From Dactylis glomerata (Eukaryota; Streptophyta; Magnoliopsida; Poales; Poaceae), in assembly GCA_007115705.1 (NCBI GenBank), contig QXEO01002115.1, positions 5,408,951-5,472,950 on the forward strand: DNA of 64,000 bases, given 5' to 3'. Shown in pieces: positions 46,545 to 56,323 of this stretch. Below the pieces are notes generated by a model. It had not been told where the DNA came from. It saw only the letters and a program-made list of their open reading frames with translations, and did no database searches. The position numbers were made by a program, and so were the translations under genes. Numbering within the stretch: the stretch's first letter is position 1; each line of letters begins with the position of its first letter.

Positions 46545-47296
46545 TGATACGTCCATTTTGCATCACTATTTTGTATCATAATTTACTGTTATTCATTGAT
46601 ATATTTCACATTTAGAGATGATACTTATGTTGTTTCCTCAGTTTTTACATGTTTGATGATCATTGGAGGATTTGCTGCCGGAGTCAGGATTCTGCTGGAA
46701 AAAGGACCGTCAAGACACCATGTTTCAGAAGATCAGGAAATTCCATAAAAATACCAAAAAATTATATTTTGACAGAAACCTAAACCTCCGTTAGGAAACT
46801 ATTGCACCAGGGAGCGTAGGATCTTAGAGTTTAAGGCTATGGTTAGATTTATCTTAATTACTTTCTTGTAGTTGTGGATGCTTACAAGGGGTATAATCAC
46901 AAATATGTATTAATCCTAGTAAGGGTAGTACGCTAGCACAGGTTCACCCCCATAACACTTATCAAACCAATAAAGATTATTTAGCAGCATGAAGCGAAAG
47001 CTCTTGACAGAAACTCCCGTGTGTCCGCGAGAATGTTTGGTCATCATAAGTTACACAACCGGCTTGTCCTTTGCTCTAGAAAGGATTGGGCCACTTGCTG
47101 CAATTGTTATTATTGTCTTTTATTTACTCGTACTTTATTTACTTGCATTACCAAATACTCCTGAAAACCCGTTTGCTAGTATTTACAGTGAATCCTTGAT
47201 CAAAACCACTTGTCAGCACCTTCTGCTCCTCATTGGGTTCAACACTCTTATTTATCGAAAGTACTATGATACACCCCCTATACTTGTGGGTCATCA
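46545..47296 (+). repeat. Element A 3' LTR with internal deletion
   Basis: Begins TGATACGTCCATTTTGCATC and ends GTGGGTCATCA, 752 bp. The right part (from about 46770, TGACAGAAACCTAAACCTCCG) matches the inverse of element B's LTR at 49516-50040. B's LTR continues there with different sequence, so A's LTR has probably lost an internal segment at about 46769. Confidence 0.8.
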
Positions 47297-49394
47297 CCCA
47301 TCTACTATCAGCAATAGGATAAATAACACCAGTATCAAGGAGCTTCAATACCTCATTTCTTACCACTTCCTTCATCTTGGGAATTAAGCGGCGTTGATGT
47401 TTAAAAACTGGCTTTGCATCTGGCTCCATGTTAATAGCATGCTGACATATAGTAGGAGAAATCCCTTTTAAATCATCAAGAGTGTATCCCATAGCTCCTC
47501 GGTGTTTCCTTAATATCTCCAATAACCTTTCTTCTTCCTTTCCTGAAAGTTTAGAACTGATAATAACGGGATATATTTTCTTATCATCTATATAAGCATA
47601 CTTAAGATCATCAGGTAAAGGTTTTAATTCAAAAACAGGATCTTTCTTAGGTGGCAAGGTGGTACCAAGATCCTCCACAGGTAAATTGTGCTTAATCAAC
47701 GGTGGTTGACGAAGAAGAATATCGTCAATCTCTTCTCTTTCTTTCCTGAAGACATCACTTTTATGGTCCTCCATAAATTGCTGCAAAGCATTATTAGGAG
47801 CAAGAGCAATAGAGGCAAGCTTTTCAACTCGTAAATTTTCATTAGGCAATTCATTTTCATAAGGAGTTTTAGCGAACTTAGAAAAATTAAACTCATAAGA
47901 CTCTCCATCGAACTTAGTCACAACTTTCTCCTTCTTACAATCTATCACAGCACAACAAGTATTCAAAAAGGGTCTAGCAAAAATAATAGGACAATTTTTA
48001 CTAGCTTCCTTACCAAGTACTAGAAAATCAGTAGGATATTTAGTCTTACCACATAGAACTTCCACATCTCGAACAATACCAATTGGCAAGACAGTCTCTC
48101 TATTCGCCAGCTGAATAACCACATCAATATCTTCAAGTTCACAAGGGGTAATTTCATGCATGATTTCTCTGTAAAGCTCGAAAGGAATAGCACTTGCACT
48201 TGCACCAATGTCACATAAACCATAATAGCAATGATCGCCAATCCTGACAGAAATAACAGGAACACTTGTTTTCCTAGGCCTACTAGGATGTGAAACAATG
48301 TTAGAAGCATCTTCACAAAAGACAATATGTTCATCTCCTACATTTTTAGTAACAAGGTCCTTCACTATAGCTACAGGAGACTTAATAGTAATTTGCTCAT
48401 CAGGTTCTACAGCTTTCTTGGTACTTTTATTAAGCACACTTATCAAAGTGGAATGCTCCTTTACCTTAGCAGGGAAAGGCGTTTTCTCAAGATAAGGTTC
48501 AGGCAAAATGCGATCAACAGTACAAACTTCAGTAGTTTTAGCAGAAATATGACTAACAGAATCTTTATAAGGCGCATGATACTTGTTCCAAGCTTTCTTT
48601 GGAACATCAAGATAAGAGGCAAAGGCCTTAACACAGTTAGCAAGTATCTAAGAATCAAGAGCATAAACAGTGGTAACATTATGAAAGTCATCGGTTCCCA
48701 TACAAGCTTTAATGCATTCATAATCATAGTTTATACCTGACTTCCTATCTTCGTCGTTTTCCCATCCTTCAGTATTTTCCTGAATACGATCAAGAAGATC
48801 CCACTTAGCCTCTTCTTTCATGCGTGTAAATGATCCAGAGCAGGAAGCATTCAATAAATCCTTATCATGAAGAGTGAGCCTTGCATAAAAATTATTAATA
48901 ACAATATTGCTGGGAAGCTCATGAGTGGGGCATTTGAGCATTAGTGACTTCAATCTCCCTCACGCTTGGGCAATACTCTCTCCATCATGAGGCCAAAAGT
49001 TATATATTCGATTAAGATCTTTATGAATTTCACTTGGAGGATAAAATTTGGAATAAAAGAGAGGTACAATTTCCTCCCAAGCAATAGATGGACCATCCTT
49101 TAGCAGCCGATACCACTCCTCAGCTCTACCTTTCAGTGATAAAGAGAATAGCTTCCTCTTAACCTGGCTTGATGAAATACCTGCACACTTGAACAACTCG
49201 CATAACTCATGTATAAAGAGTAAGTGATCACCCGGATGGACAGTTCCATCTACCGAATAGCAGTTATTCATAACACGTTCAACAATTTTCATAGGTATTT
49301 TAAAAGGATCTAATTGAGTAGGTGGTGGTTCTTCCACAACCGCAACAGTGGTAGTAGTGTTTCCAAATAGGAAACCAAATGGAGAACTCTCCAT
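47297..49394 (-). pseudogene. Element B gag-protease-RT frame with two nonsense mutations
   Basis: From the ATG at 49394 (MESSPFGFLFGN) one reading frame runs about 700 codons to the A insertion. It is broken only by TGA at 48960-48962 (after GESIAQA, where relatives have Trp) and TAG at 48648-48650 (after ALDS, where Gln is expected). Domains: gag (GRAEEWYRLL, FYPPSEIHKDL, CPTHELPSN), protease (LCDIGASASAIP; PIIFARPFL), linker (AYIDDKKIYPVI) and RT start (GVIYPIADSRW). The last frame then reads about 50 codons into A's LTR, creating a chimeric tail without meaning. Confidence 0.88.
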
Positions 49395-49485
49395 AGCAAA
49401 ATAAAATAAAAATAAAAGATAGAAATAAAAACAATACTCACAATGACGGTTACCTTTACCAATTCCATTCTTCAATAGCGCTTCA

Positions 49486-49504
49486 CTCCCCGGCAACGGC
49501 GCCA
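49486..49504 (-). promoter_or_regulatory. Element B primer binding site
   Basis: Minus strand TGGCGCCGTTGCCGGGGAG, tRNA-Asp type, 11 bases after the LTR end. Confidence 0.85.
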
Positions 49505-49515
49505 GAAAATAGTCT

Positions 49516-50299
49516 TGATGACCCACAAGTATATGGGATATATCGTAGTACTTTCGATAAATTAGAGTGTCAAACCCAACGAGGAGCAGAAGGTGTTGAC
49601 AAGTGGTTTTGATCGAGGATTCACTGTAAATACTAGCAAACGGGTTTTCAGGGGTATTGGTAATGCAAGTAAAATAAAGTACAAGTAAATAAAAGACAGT
49701 AATAACAATTGCAGTGAGTGGCCCAATCCTTTTTAGAGCAAAGGACAAGCCGGTTGTGTAACTTATGATGAGCAAACGTTCTCGAGGACACACAGGAGTT
49801 TCTGTCAACTGCTTTCGCTTCATGCCGCTAAATAATCTTTATTGGTTTGATAAGTGTTATGGGGGTGAACCTGTGCTAGCGCACTACCTTTACTAGGATT
49901 AATACACACTTGTGATTATACCCCTTGCAAGCATCCGCAACTACAAGAAAGTAATTAAGATAAATCTAACCACAGCCTTAAACTCTAAGATCCTACGCTA
50001 CCTGGTGTAATGGTTTCCTAACGGAGGTTTAGGTTTCTGTCACTCCAGCAACCCCACAATTAGTAGCCAAATACACAATGCATTTCACTAGGCCCATATA
50101 TGGTGAAGTATCATGTAGTCGACATTCACATGACACCACTAGTGAAATAGCACCACAACAAATAAATATCAAACCATTAAATATTACTCAACATAATTCC
50201 ACTACTAACATCTTGACTTCTCCCATGTCCTCAAGAACTAAATGAACTACTCACAAGACATCATATGGATCATGATCAGAGGTGAAATAATGATAAATA
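49516..50299 (-). repeat. Element B 5' LTR, 3' part
   Basis: Minus strand ends ...GGGTCATCA at 49516. The promoter-proximal part lies beyond the CACTA insertion, outside the window. About 49516-50040 is an inverted copy of 46770-47296. Confidence 0.82.
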
Positions 50300-50316
50300 C
50301 ACTAGTAGGAAAACCC
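50300..50316 (+). repeat. CACTA left terminal inverted repeat
   Basis: CACTAGTAGGAAAACCC, the conserved CACTA core at the breakpoint in the LTR of element B. Confidence 0.85.
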
Positions 50317-50330
50317 TTATAGGTGGGATG

Positions 50331-50664
50331 AAATTCTGTGGCGCACTAGCCAGCAGTGCGCCACAGAAAATAATTCTATGGCGCACCAGGCAGGGTGCGC
50401 CACAAAAATATAGCATTTCTGTGGCGCACCAGAAGGACATGCGCCACAGAATTTTGGTGGGGCCCACTCCCTGCCAGCCCCAATCATTGGTTCCACTAAT
50501 TCTGTGGCACATCTACTCTGGTGCGCCACAGAATTAGGACATTCTGTGGCGCATCTGAGGTGGTGCGCCACAGAATTACCTAATTCTGTGGCGCATCTAG
50601 TCCAGTGCGCCACAGAATTAGTGTAATTCTGTGGAGCACTTCACCAGATGCGCCACAGAATTAG
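50331..50664 (+). repeat. Subterminal array of seven hairpin units
   Basis: Seven units of the form TTCTGTGGCGCA(C/T)...(A/G)TGCGCCACAGAA, each a 13-16-base inverted pair around a 7-12-base loop, separated by a few bases (one gap of about 45 bases near 50455-50500). Single-base deviations occur (CTATGG, TGGCACA, TGGAGCA). Known: transposase or accessory protein binds repeated subterminal motifs in CACTA elements, so these are the likely binding sites. Confidence 0.85.
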
Positions 50665-51199
50665 CTCGTCCCACACCTTTAAAGTGCCAACCTCCCACAC
50701 CTCCCACACTCCCAAGCCATTCATCTTCCTCTCCTCCATCTAGATCCAGCTCTAGGTCCCTACCCTCTCATCCCATTTTGGCCATAGTTTTCACTTTCTT
50801 TGGTACTTATTGTACTTACTTTGGTTGATACATAATTGGCGGTGAGGAGAAGCCTCTCCATACTCTCTCCTCCTCTCCAACTCATCGATCGCGGTCTCGT
50901 CTCGGTATCGAATCTACAAGGTGAGTATTTGGAGGGGACATGCATGCGCATGTCGATCTTGTGTATGGATGATTGTTGCACGTGAAGCGCTTGTGTGTGT
51001 GTGCCGGTGTGGTGCATGGATGTTTGTCAAGACGTTGATTCATTTCCGTTTCGGCAAATTTTTGCACTACCCATACGTCCTACCTTTAGGAGAGGTCATG
51101 CCGAATTTTTCCGCTCTATGTATACCTTTAGGAGAGGTCCATGCATTTGTGTGCATATGTTGCGGTTCTAATTTTCTGCTCTATGTATACCATTTGCAG
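50665..51199 (+). promoter_or_regulatory. CACTA promoter/5' UTR and leader intron
   Basis: CT-rich leader followed by CTACAAG|GTGAGT at 50921, a strong donor, and TTTGCAG at 51193-51199, an acceptor seven bases before the transposase ATG. This supports a 279-base intron in the 5' UTR. The open frame extending upstream from 51200 is therefore intron, not protein. The intron contains TTGATTC.TTTCCGTTTCGG and TCATGCCGAATTTTTCCG, which reappear before the second gene. Confidence 0.6.
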
Positions 51200-51205
51200 A
51201 CAACC

Positions 51206-54200
51206 ATGGTCCTCTCGATGAGTTCCGCTCGAATTAGTAGATACAAGAAAGACGCGAAGGAGGACATGATTCGGAACAATAGGCGCCAGATAAGATGTCC
51301 GTGTCGATCATGCAAACTCGAGCGCTGGATCAACCCTGATTCCGGACAACTGGAGGAGCACCTGCTGAGGCGCGGTTTCATGCAGGACAACCAGGCGCGG
51401 CCGGCCCCAACAAATGGTGCGCATGAAGACCATGGTGGCGAGCGAGATGACGAAGCACCACATGTCGGTGGAGAATATCATCATGAAGAAGAAGTCGGCG
51501 GAGAAGATCATCATGAAGTAGAAGTTGCCGGCGGAGAAGATCATGATGAAGAAGAAGATTCTGGCGCGACTCCGCTAATTTCGGCCTTGCGGGACTCTCA
51601 TGTTCAAGATCTGCTCCTCCATGAGACGAGCAACGACAGAGCTGCAGCCAGAGAGAGAGCCAAGCTGGCGCAAATGGAGAAAGACGGGATGACTCCGATA
51701 TTTCCTGGGTGCCGTCCGCAGGATACGCGCTTGCATGTAACGCTTGATTGTCTGCAGATGAAGACGCAGAACAAATGGACCGATTCCAGCTTCAGCAAGA
51801 ACATGAAATTCTGGCACGATCGTCTCCCAGAGGGGAACACATTGCCAAGTAGTATCGAGGAGGCCAAGAAAGTTGTGTGCCCTCTTGACCTACCGCACGA
51901 AAGATACCACGCCTGCATCAATGATTGCGTGATTTATCGGGGGGAGTACAAGGACATGACCACATGTCCGGTGTGCGGCCACGGACGGTACAAGGTTGGG
52001 AACAAGAAGGTACCTCGAAAAGTGGTATGGTACTTTTGTATCACTCCCCGTCTGCAGCGGTATTTCGTGGACCCTAAGGAGGCAAAGCTCATGCAATGGC
52101 ACGCGGAAAGGGAGAAGCCCGAAGAAGATCCGGAGATGGGCTATATGCTGACACACCCATCAGACGCTGGCCAGTGGGAAGCATTGGACATTGCCTTCCC
52201 TAGGTTCGGGGGCGACGGAAGGAACATCAAGCTGGGTATGAGCACCGATGGACTCAATCCGTTCGGCAACCAGAGTAGCACGCATAGCACCTGGCCTGTG
52301 TTTGTATGGCCTTACAACCTACCCCCGTGGCTGTGCACCAAGCAAAGGTACATACACCTGAGTATTCTCATTCAGGGGCCGAAACAACCAGGTGTCGACA
52401 TGCATTTGTATCTCGGGCTGCTGAAAGAGGAGTTAGACACGTTGTGGAAGACGCCACCCCGTACGTGGGACGCCTACAGTAGAACTTATTTCGATATGAG
52501 AGCCGCGTTGATCACGACGGTCACGGACTATCCTGGTTGCGCATACGTATCTGCCCAGGTCAGCCACGGATTCTGCGGCTGTGTGAAGTGCATGGACGAG
52601 ACCCCGCATCTACAGCTACCAAGGGATCCCGGGTCCTCGAAAACTGTGTACCCAGGTGCTCGAAGGTGGCTTCGCTTGGATCACCCATGGAGAAAACGCG
52701 GTGATCTGTTCAATGGTAAAGATGAGCCCGATGGACCCCCGCGACAGAGGAGCGGTGCAGAAATCGACGATCTTCTAAAAAATTGGAAGGAGTGCCCAGC
52801 GCCGGGAAAGAAGCGACCGAAGCCAGAGCCGCTGCTCGGTGTATGGAAAGCGAGGTCTATTTTCCACGACTTGGAGTACTAGAAGGTCCTTCGCACGCCC
52901 CACAGCCTCGATGTCATGCACATTACGAAGAACGTTACCGAGAGTCTGCTTGGCACTCTTTGCAACTCAGAAAAGTCCAAGAATGGGCCGAAAGCAAGAT
53001 ACGATCTGAAACATTTAGGCATCAGAAAAGCTCTTCAAGCCCCCGATACTGATGACAACGACGACGATGATGATGATGATCAGACGGAAGGGACTCAACG
53101 TCTCCGTAAAAGGGCTAAGAAGAACGCGGTGGTGCTTCCCGCTGCCTGCTTCACAATGAGTCCGGAGGAGCTCGAGCAGTTTTTCAGGTGCCTCCTACGA
53201 GTGAAACTTCCTCACGGTTACTCGGGGAATATAAGCAGATATCTAGACGTAGCGAAGAAGAGGTTCACCGGGATGAAGTCTCACGATTGTCACGAGCTCA
53301 TGACGCAGATACTTCCTGTTGCGATCCGAGGGATAATGGACGAGCACGTCCGTGATACGCTGTTTGGCCTTTGCAACTTCTTTGACGTTATCACCAGGAA
53401 GTCGATCGGCGTGAGGCAGCTCAAGATGCTACAGGATGAGATCGTGGTGATACTATGTGAGCTCGAGATTTACTTCCCGCCCGCATTCTGTGATATATGC
53501 GTCCATCTCCTTCTCCATGTCGTTGATGACATCAGGCAGCTCGGCCCGACGTTCCTCCACAACATGATGCTTTCGAAAGGCAGAACTGTGTCATGAAAGG
53601 ATACGTTCGCAACAGGGCCCGTCCAGACGCAAGCATGGCCAAGGGGTTCCTAACCTACGAGTGCATCTCCTTCTGCCAGAATTATCTAAGCACCGAGGAC
53701 GACCAGGATCATGTTGGTCTGCCCACCAGGACGCACCTCGGCAGGCTCGCTGGAGTCGGTCACCGCGAGGGCTACCGCTCAGTCCATGTGGGCATTGTCA
53801 ATCGATGCGACGACTTTGAAAGGGCTCACCGGGTCGCGCTACAACACTTAAAATTGGTCGAACCTTTTGTGCAAGAGCACAAAAGCATAATCGAGCAGAA
53901 TTACATCGATATGGGCCGGCCAAGGAAGATGGGAGACGTAACCAAAGAGCACAACTCCAGCTTCACGCTTTGGTTTAAGCAAAGTCAACTACTTTAAGCA
54001 CAGAGCAGAAGGCCTTCTACCGAAGATGAAAAACTCATATACACCTTATCACAGGGCCCCGGGCATAACGTAAGGACCTATCAGGGGTACGACATCAACG
54101 GTTACAGATTCTACACCGAGGAAAAGGACAGAAATAGTGAAAATCAAAACTCAGGAGTAACTATGCTATCATACGCCGATGACGAGACTAGTATCAAGGA

Positions 54201-54690
54201 AAGATTTTTCGGAAGGATCGAGGAGATATGGGAGCTCAATTACTGTGGAGAGACGGTGCCAATGTTTCGTGTGAGATGGGCCAAGAAGGTCGAAAAAGAA
54301 GGCCGATATTTCACCACCATGGTTATACCGGATGCCAAATCGAAGAACGCATCCGCGAAAAATGAGCCATGGGTACTCGGTAGCCAAGTTGACCAATGCT
54401 TCTTCATCACCGACCCGTCGAGGCCTAGCCGTGTTGTCGTGAGGAGGGGCAAGAGGAGCATCATAGGAATGGAAGGAGACGCAAACGAGGAAGACTTGGA
54501 CAAGAACGGTGACCCGAAGATCGAGGAGGAATTCGACACGCACTTCGACATGCCTACTACTAGTAAAGTAAGAAGGAAGACCTCCCTACCTACTAAAGGT
54601 TGTCCGTTCACACGAAGAAATCTCAAGGTGGCCGGCATAAAGTATTCAACCGCCAACAAGAAGGGCAAGAAGATTGCGAAGAAACGCTAA
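51206..54690 (+). pseudogene. TNP2-like CACTA transposase, disrupted
   Basis: ATG at 51206; the nearby MSSARISRYKKDAKEDM start is typical. In order: a transposase-associated N-terminal domain (CPCRSCKLERW), an acidic HHEEE/EDH linker (51450-51570), the Transposase_21 core (CINDCVIYRGEYKDMTTCPVC, RRWLRLDHPWR, LGVWKARSIFHDLEY), a DUF4218-like part (VLPAACFTMSPEELEQFFRC, about 53130-53700) and a DUF4216-like tail (GYRFYTEEKDRNSENQNSGV, then FGRIEEIWELNY). Lesions: TAG at 52880-52882 where Trp is expected; a frameshift near 53570 between NMML and MKGYVRNRARPD; another near 53985-54005. The enzyme would cut the TIRs and integrate the element; this copy should be inactive. Confidence 0.9.
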
Positions 54691-54722
54691 GCTAGCTCGG
54701 AACCGGACGGAGAAGACTTTTT

Positions 54723-54845
54723 TGGTGTGTGTGATCGAGACTTTTTGGTGTATGCACATGTGTGTGTGATCGAGACTTTTAATTTTGTGTGTGTGTGCAC
54801 ATGTGTGATCGAGACTTTTAATTTTGTGTGTGTATGCACAAAAAA
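54723..54845 (+). repeat. TG-rich minisatellite after the transposase gene
   Basis: About three units of roughly 40 bases built on GTGTGTGATCGAGACTTTT(TTGGTGTATG or AATTTTGTGTGTG), with TGCACA spacers. It lies just after the transposase stop, in the 3' UTR position. Confidence 0.75.
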
Positions 54846-54869
54846 GAGCAAAAAGACGTATCTAACGGT

Positions 54870-54985
54870 ATTGATCTTATATTGTGCATGTTAGTGATTT
54901 ATTCTAAAATTTTGGGCAAACTTCATATTGTTTGACTTTTTAGAAAAAATATAAGCCTTATTCATTAAAACAGAGGGAGTTATAA
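54870..54985. mobile_element. Possible Stowaway MITE remnant
   Basis: AT-rich segment ending in AATATAAGCCTTATTCATTAAAACAGAGGGAGTTA. Read inversely this starts CTCCCTCTGTTTTAATG, close to the terminus of grass Stowaway MITEs. No left terminus found. Confidence 0.4.
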
Positions 54986-55010
54986 CTAAAATAATTAAAA
55001 AAAGGAAATA

Positions 55011-55095
55011 AATTCTGTGGCGCATCTACTGGTGCGATGCGCCACAGAATTCTCTAATTCTGTGGCGCATCGCACCAGTAGATGCGCCACAGAAT
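55011..55095. repeat. Nested palindrome of the CACTA subterminal motif
   Basis: Two 40-base units. Each is a hairpin with 16-base arms (AATTCTGTGGCGCATC / GATGCGCCACAGAATT) around a 9-base loop, and the second unit is the exact inverse of the first (loops TACTGGTGC and GCACCAGTA). The motif is the same as in the left subterminal array, but it lies between the two genes. Confidence 0.88.
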
Positions 55096-55289
55096 GTTGA
55101 CACTTAGTAAAAATTTGGCGCACGCTCTCCACTCCTCTTTCTTTCTCTCTATCCCCTCCCCCGTGCCGACGAACCCTAGCTAGCCGCCGGAGCTATCCCC
55201 ACCGACGAACCCTAGCGAACCGCCGACGAACCACTAGCGACCGTATCCCCACCCGCCCCGGTCTCCCTCCCGCCAGCGACCGGCCATCC

Positions 55290-55483
55290 TCGCCGCCGGG
55301 TCTCGTCCCAGCGGTCCTCCTGGAAGGACCCCGAGGGCCGGGTCATCTCTGCCACCACGCGCGCCGACACCGTCGCGCGCCTCGGGGAGCTCCGAGAGCA
55401 GATCCTCCACCGCCGCGCCACCTTCCCCGAACTCGCCGCGCAGCACTCCGACTGCTCCTCCGCACGCCACGGCGGCGACCTAG
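55290..55483 (+). pseudogene. PIN1-type parvulin prolyl isomerase exon (captured fragment)
   Basis: The plus strand encodes SSWKDPEGRVISATTRAD, then LGELREQILH and FPELAAQHSDCSSA with GGDLG at the end. The last part matches the rotamase (PpiC/parvulin) signature. Plant PIN1 proteins have this exact order after their SHILIKH start. It ends at a donor-like CTAG|GTACGC (55483/55484), as if an exon with part of its intron had been taken. The start codon, SHILIKH block and C-terminal half are absent. PIN1 isomerises phospho-Ser/Thr-Pro bonds; this piece lacks most of the active site. Capture by CACTA elements is known in plants; this case is my reading of the translation. Confidence 0.78.
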
Positions 55484-56323
55484 GTACGCCCGCCCCGCTC
55501 TAGGGTAATGCAAAGGGATCGATCCAGTCGGTTCTTGACTCTTCTCGAGGTAGAATCGATGCACCCCGTTCGATTATTGGTTGAATTTTTATGGCGAAAA
55601 AAGTCTGATGTGAAGATACACGATCTAGCCTCTCTGGTGGTATTTTTGCTGACTGAAATCGATCCCGGGGAGGTTAATTAGTGTTTGAGCTGACCTAGCT
55701 GTCATGCTATCAGTGGATGTTTGGTTGCTGCGATTCCTTTTTTTGTCATTGTAGAGAAAACATACTGTTTAATAATCTGCATACTCCTAATCCTAACAGA
55801 AAAACGAAGACATCACTGTCCTGTCATTTTCTACAACGGCTCTGGAACCTCGGAAACTGAAAGCAATCGAAGCAAATAATATTCTAAGCCTAGTTTTGTC
55901 ATCTCATTATGCTTCCTGTGATATCTACTTATTTCTAAAGCCAATTTTGATGCAAATATGCCTTCTATAATGTAACTTCATGTAAGCTGAGCTGATGTTT
56001 AGAAGGATGCAGTTTGGTTGCAAACCTTTATTGCTTTTGGTCATTTGACCAAATATTATCTTGAGAATATTGCTGCTGTTATGTGTTATGCAATGAGATA
56101 TTTTGACCATAATCTGCTGTTATATATGCTTATGAGATGTTGTCAAGTGTGGATGAATAAACTGAGTTGCCCATTTCTCCCGAAGTGTTGATTCGCTTCC
56201 GTTTCGGTTGAGAAATGGGCACTCATAGGTAGAAAAATTAGCAAAAGTCATGCCGAAATTTTGAATTTTTCCGTTGCATTATGTACTAACTATTTGCCTC
56301 TTTTTAATGAAGTGCAAATAAAC
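55484..56323 (+). other. Non-coding stretch before the second CACTA gene
   Basis: AT-rich after the captured exon, probably its intron, with no further parvulin exon found. From about 56183 to 56290 it shares TTGATTC(G/A).TTCCGTTTCGG and TCATGCCGAA.TTT...TTTTCCG with the leader intron of the transposase gene. This suggests a 5' UTR of common origin for both genes. Confidence 0.5.

Larger units (their letters stand above)
17132..47296 (+). mobile_element. Element A: Athila-type Ty3/gypsy retrotransposon, 5'-truncated, host of D
   Basis: Seen: pol from the protease-RT linker onward (17132-20051), a 3' region (20052-24723), the inserted element D (24724-45996 plus one CCCGC copy), the rest of the 3' region (46002-46544) and a 3' LTR (46545-47296). 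The 5' LTR, gag and protease are missing. Known: the FMDDFSVYG polymerase motif and the long post-integrase region place it in the Athila clade. The LTR ends exactly at CATCA, then CCCAT begins element B's pol on the other strand, so A integrated into B. Several nonsense changes make it inactive. Confidence 0.85.
47297..50299 (-). mobile_element. Element B: Athila-type retrotransposon, interrupted at both ends
   Basis: Minus strand: LTR (cut by the CACTA at 50300), primer site, gag, protease, start of RT, cut at 47297 by element A's LTR. Its pol and LTR match element A closely, so A jumped into a member of its own family in the opposite direction. CCCAT (47297-47301) is the expected near copy of A's target-site duplication. 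The remainder of B's pol is not found to the left of A and was presumably lost with A's 5' end. Confidence 0.85.

Noticed and set aside
47148..47296. C-terminal 50 codons of the 452-codon minus frame over element B
   Set aside because: This tail is element A's LTR read backwards; the protein-like part ends at 47297.
50331..50664. CRISPR-like array
   Set aside because: Regular repeats, but each is an inverted pair next to a CACTA terminus in a plant genome; they are subterminal transposase sites.
50921..51205. N-terminal extension of the transposase frame
   Set aside because: It begins at a strong splice donor and ends at an acceptor just before the family-typical ATG, so it reads as an intron.
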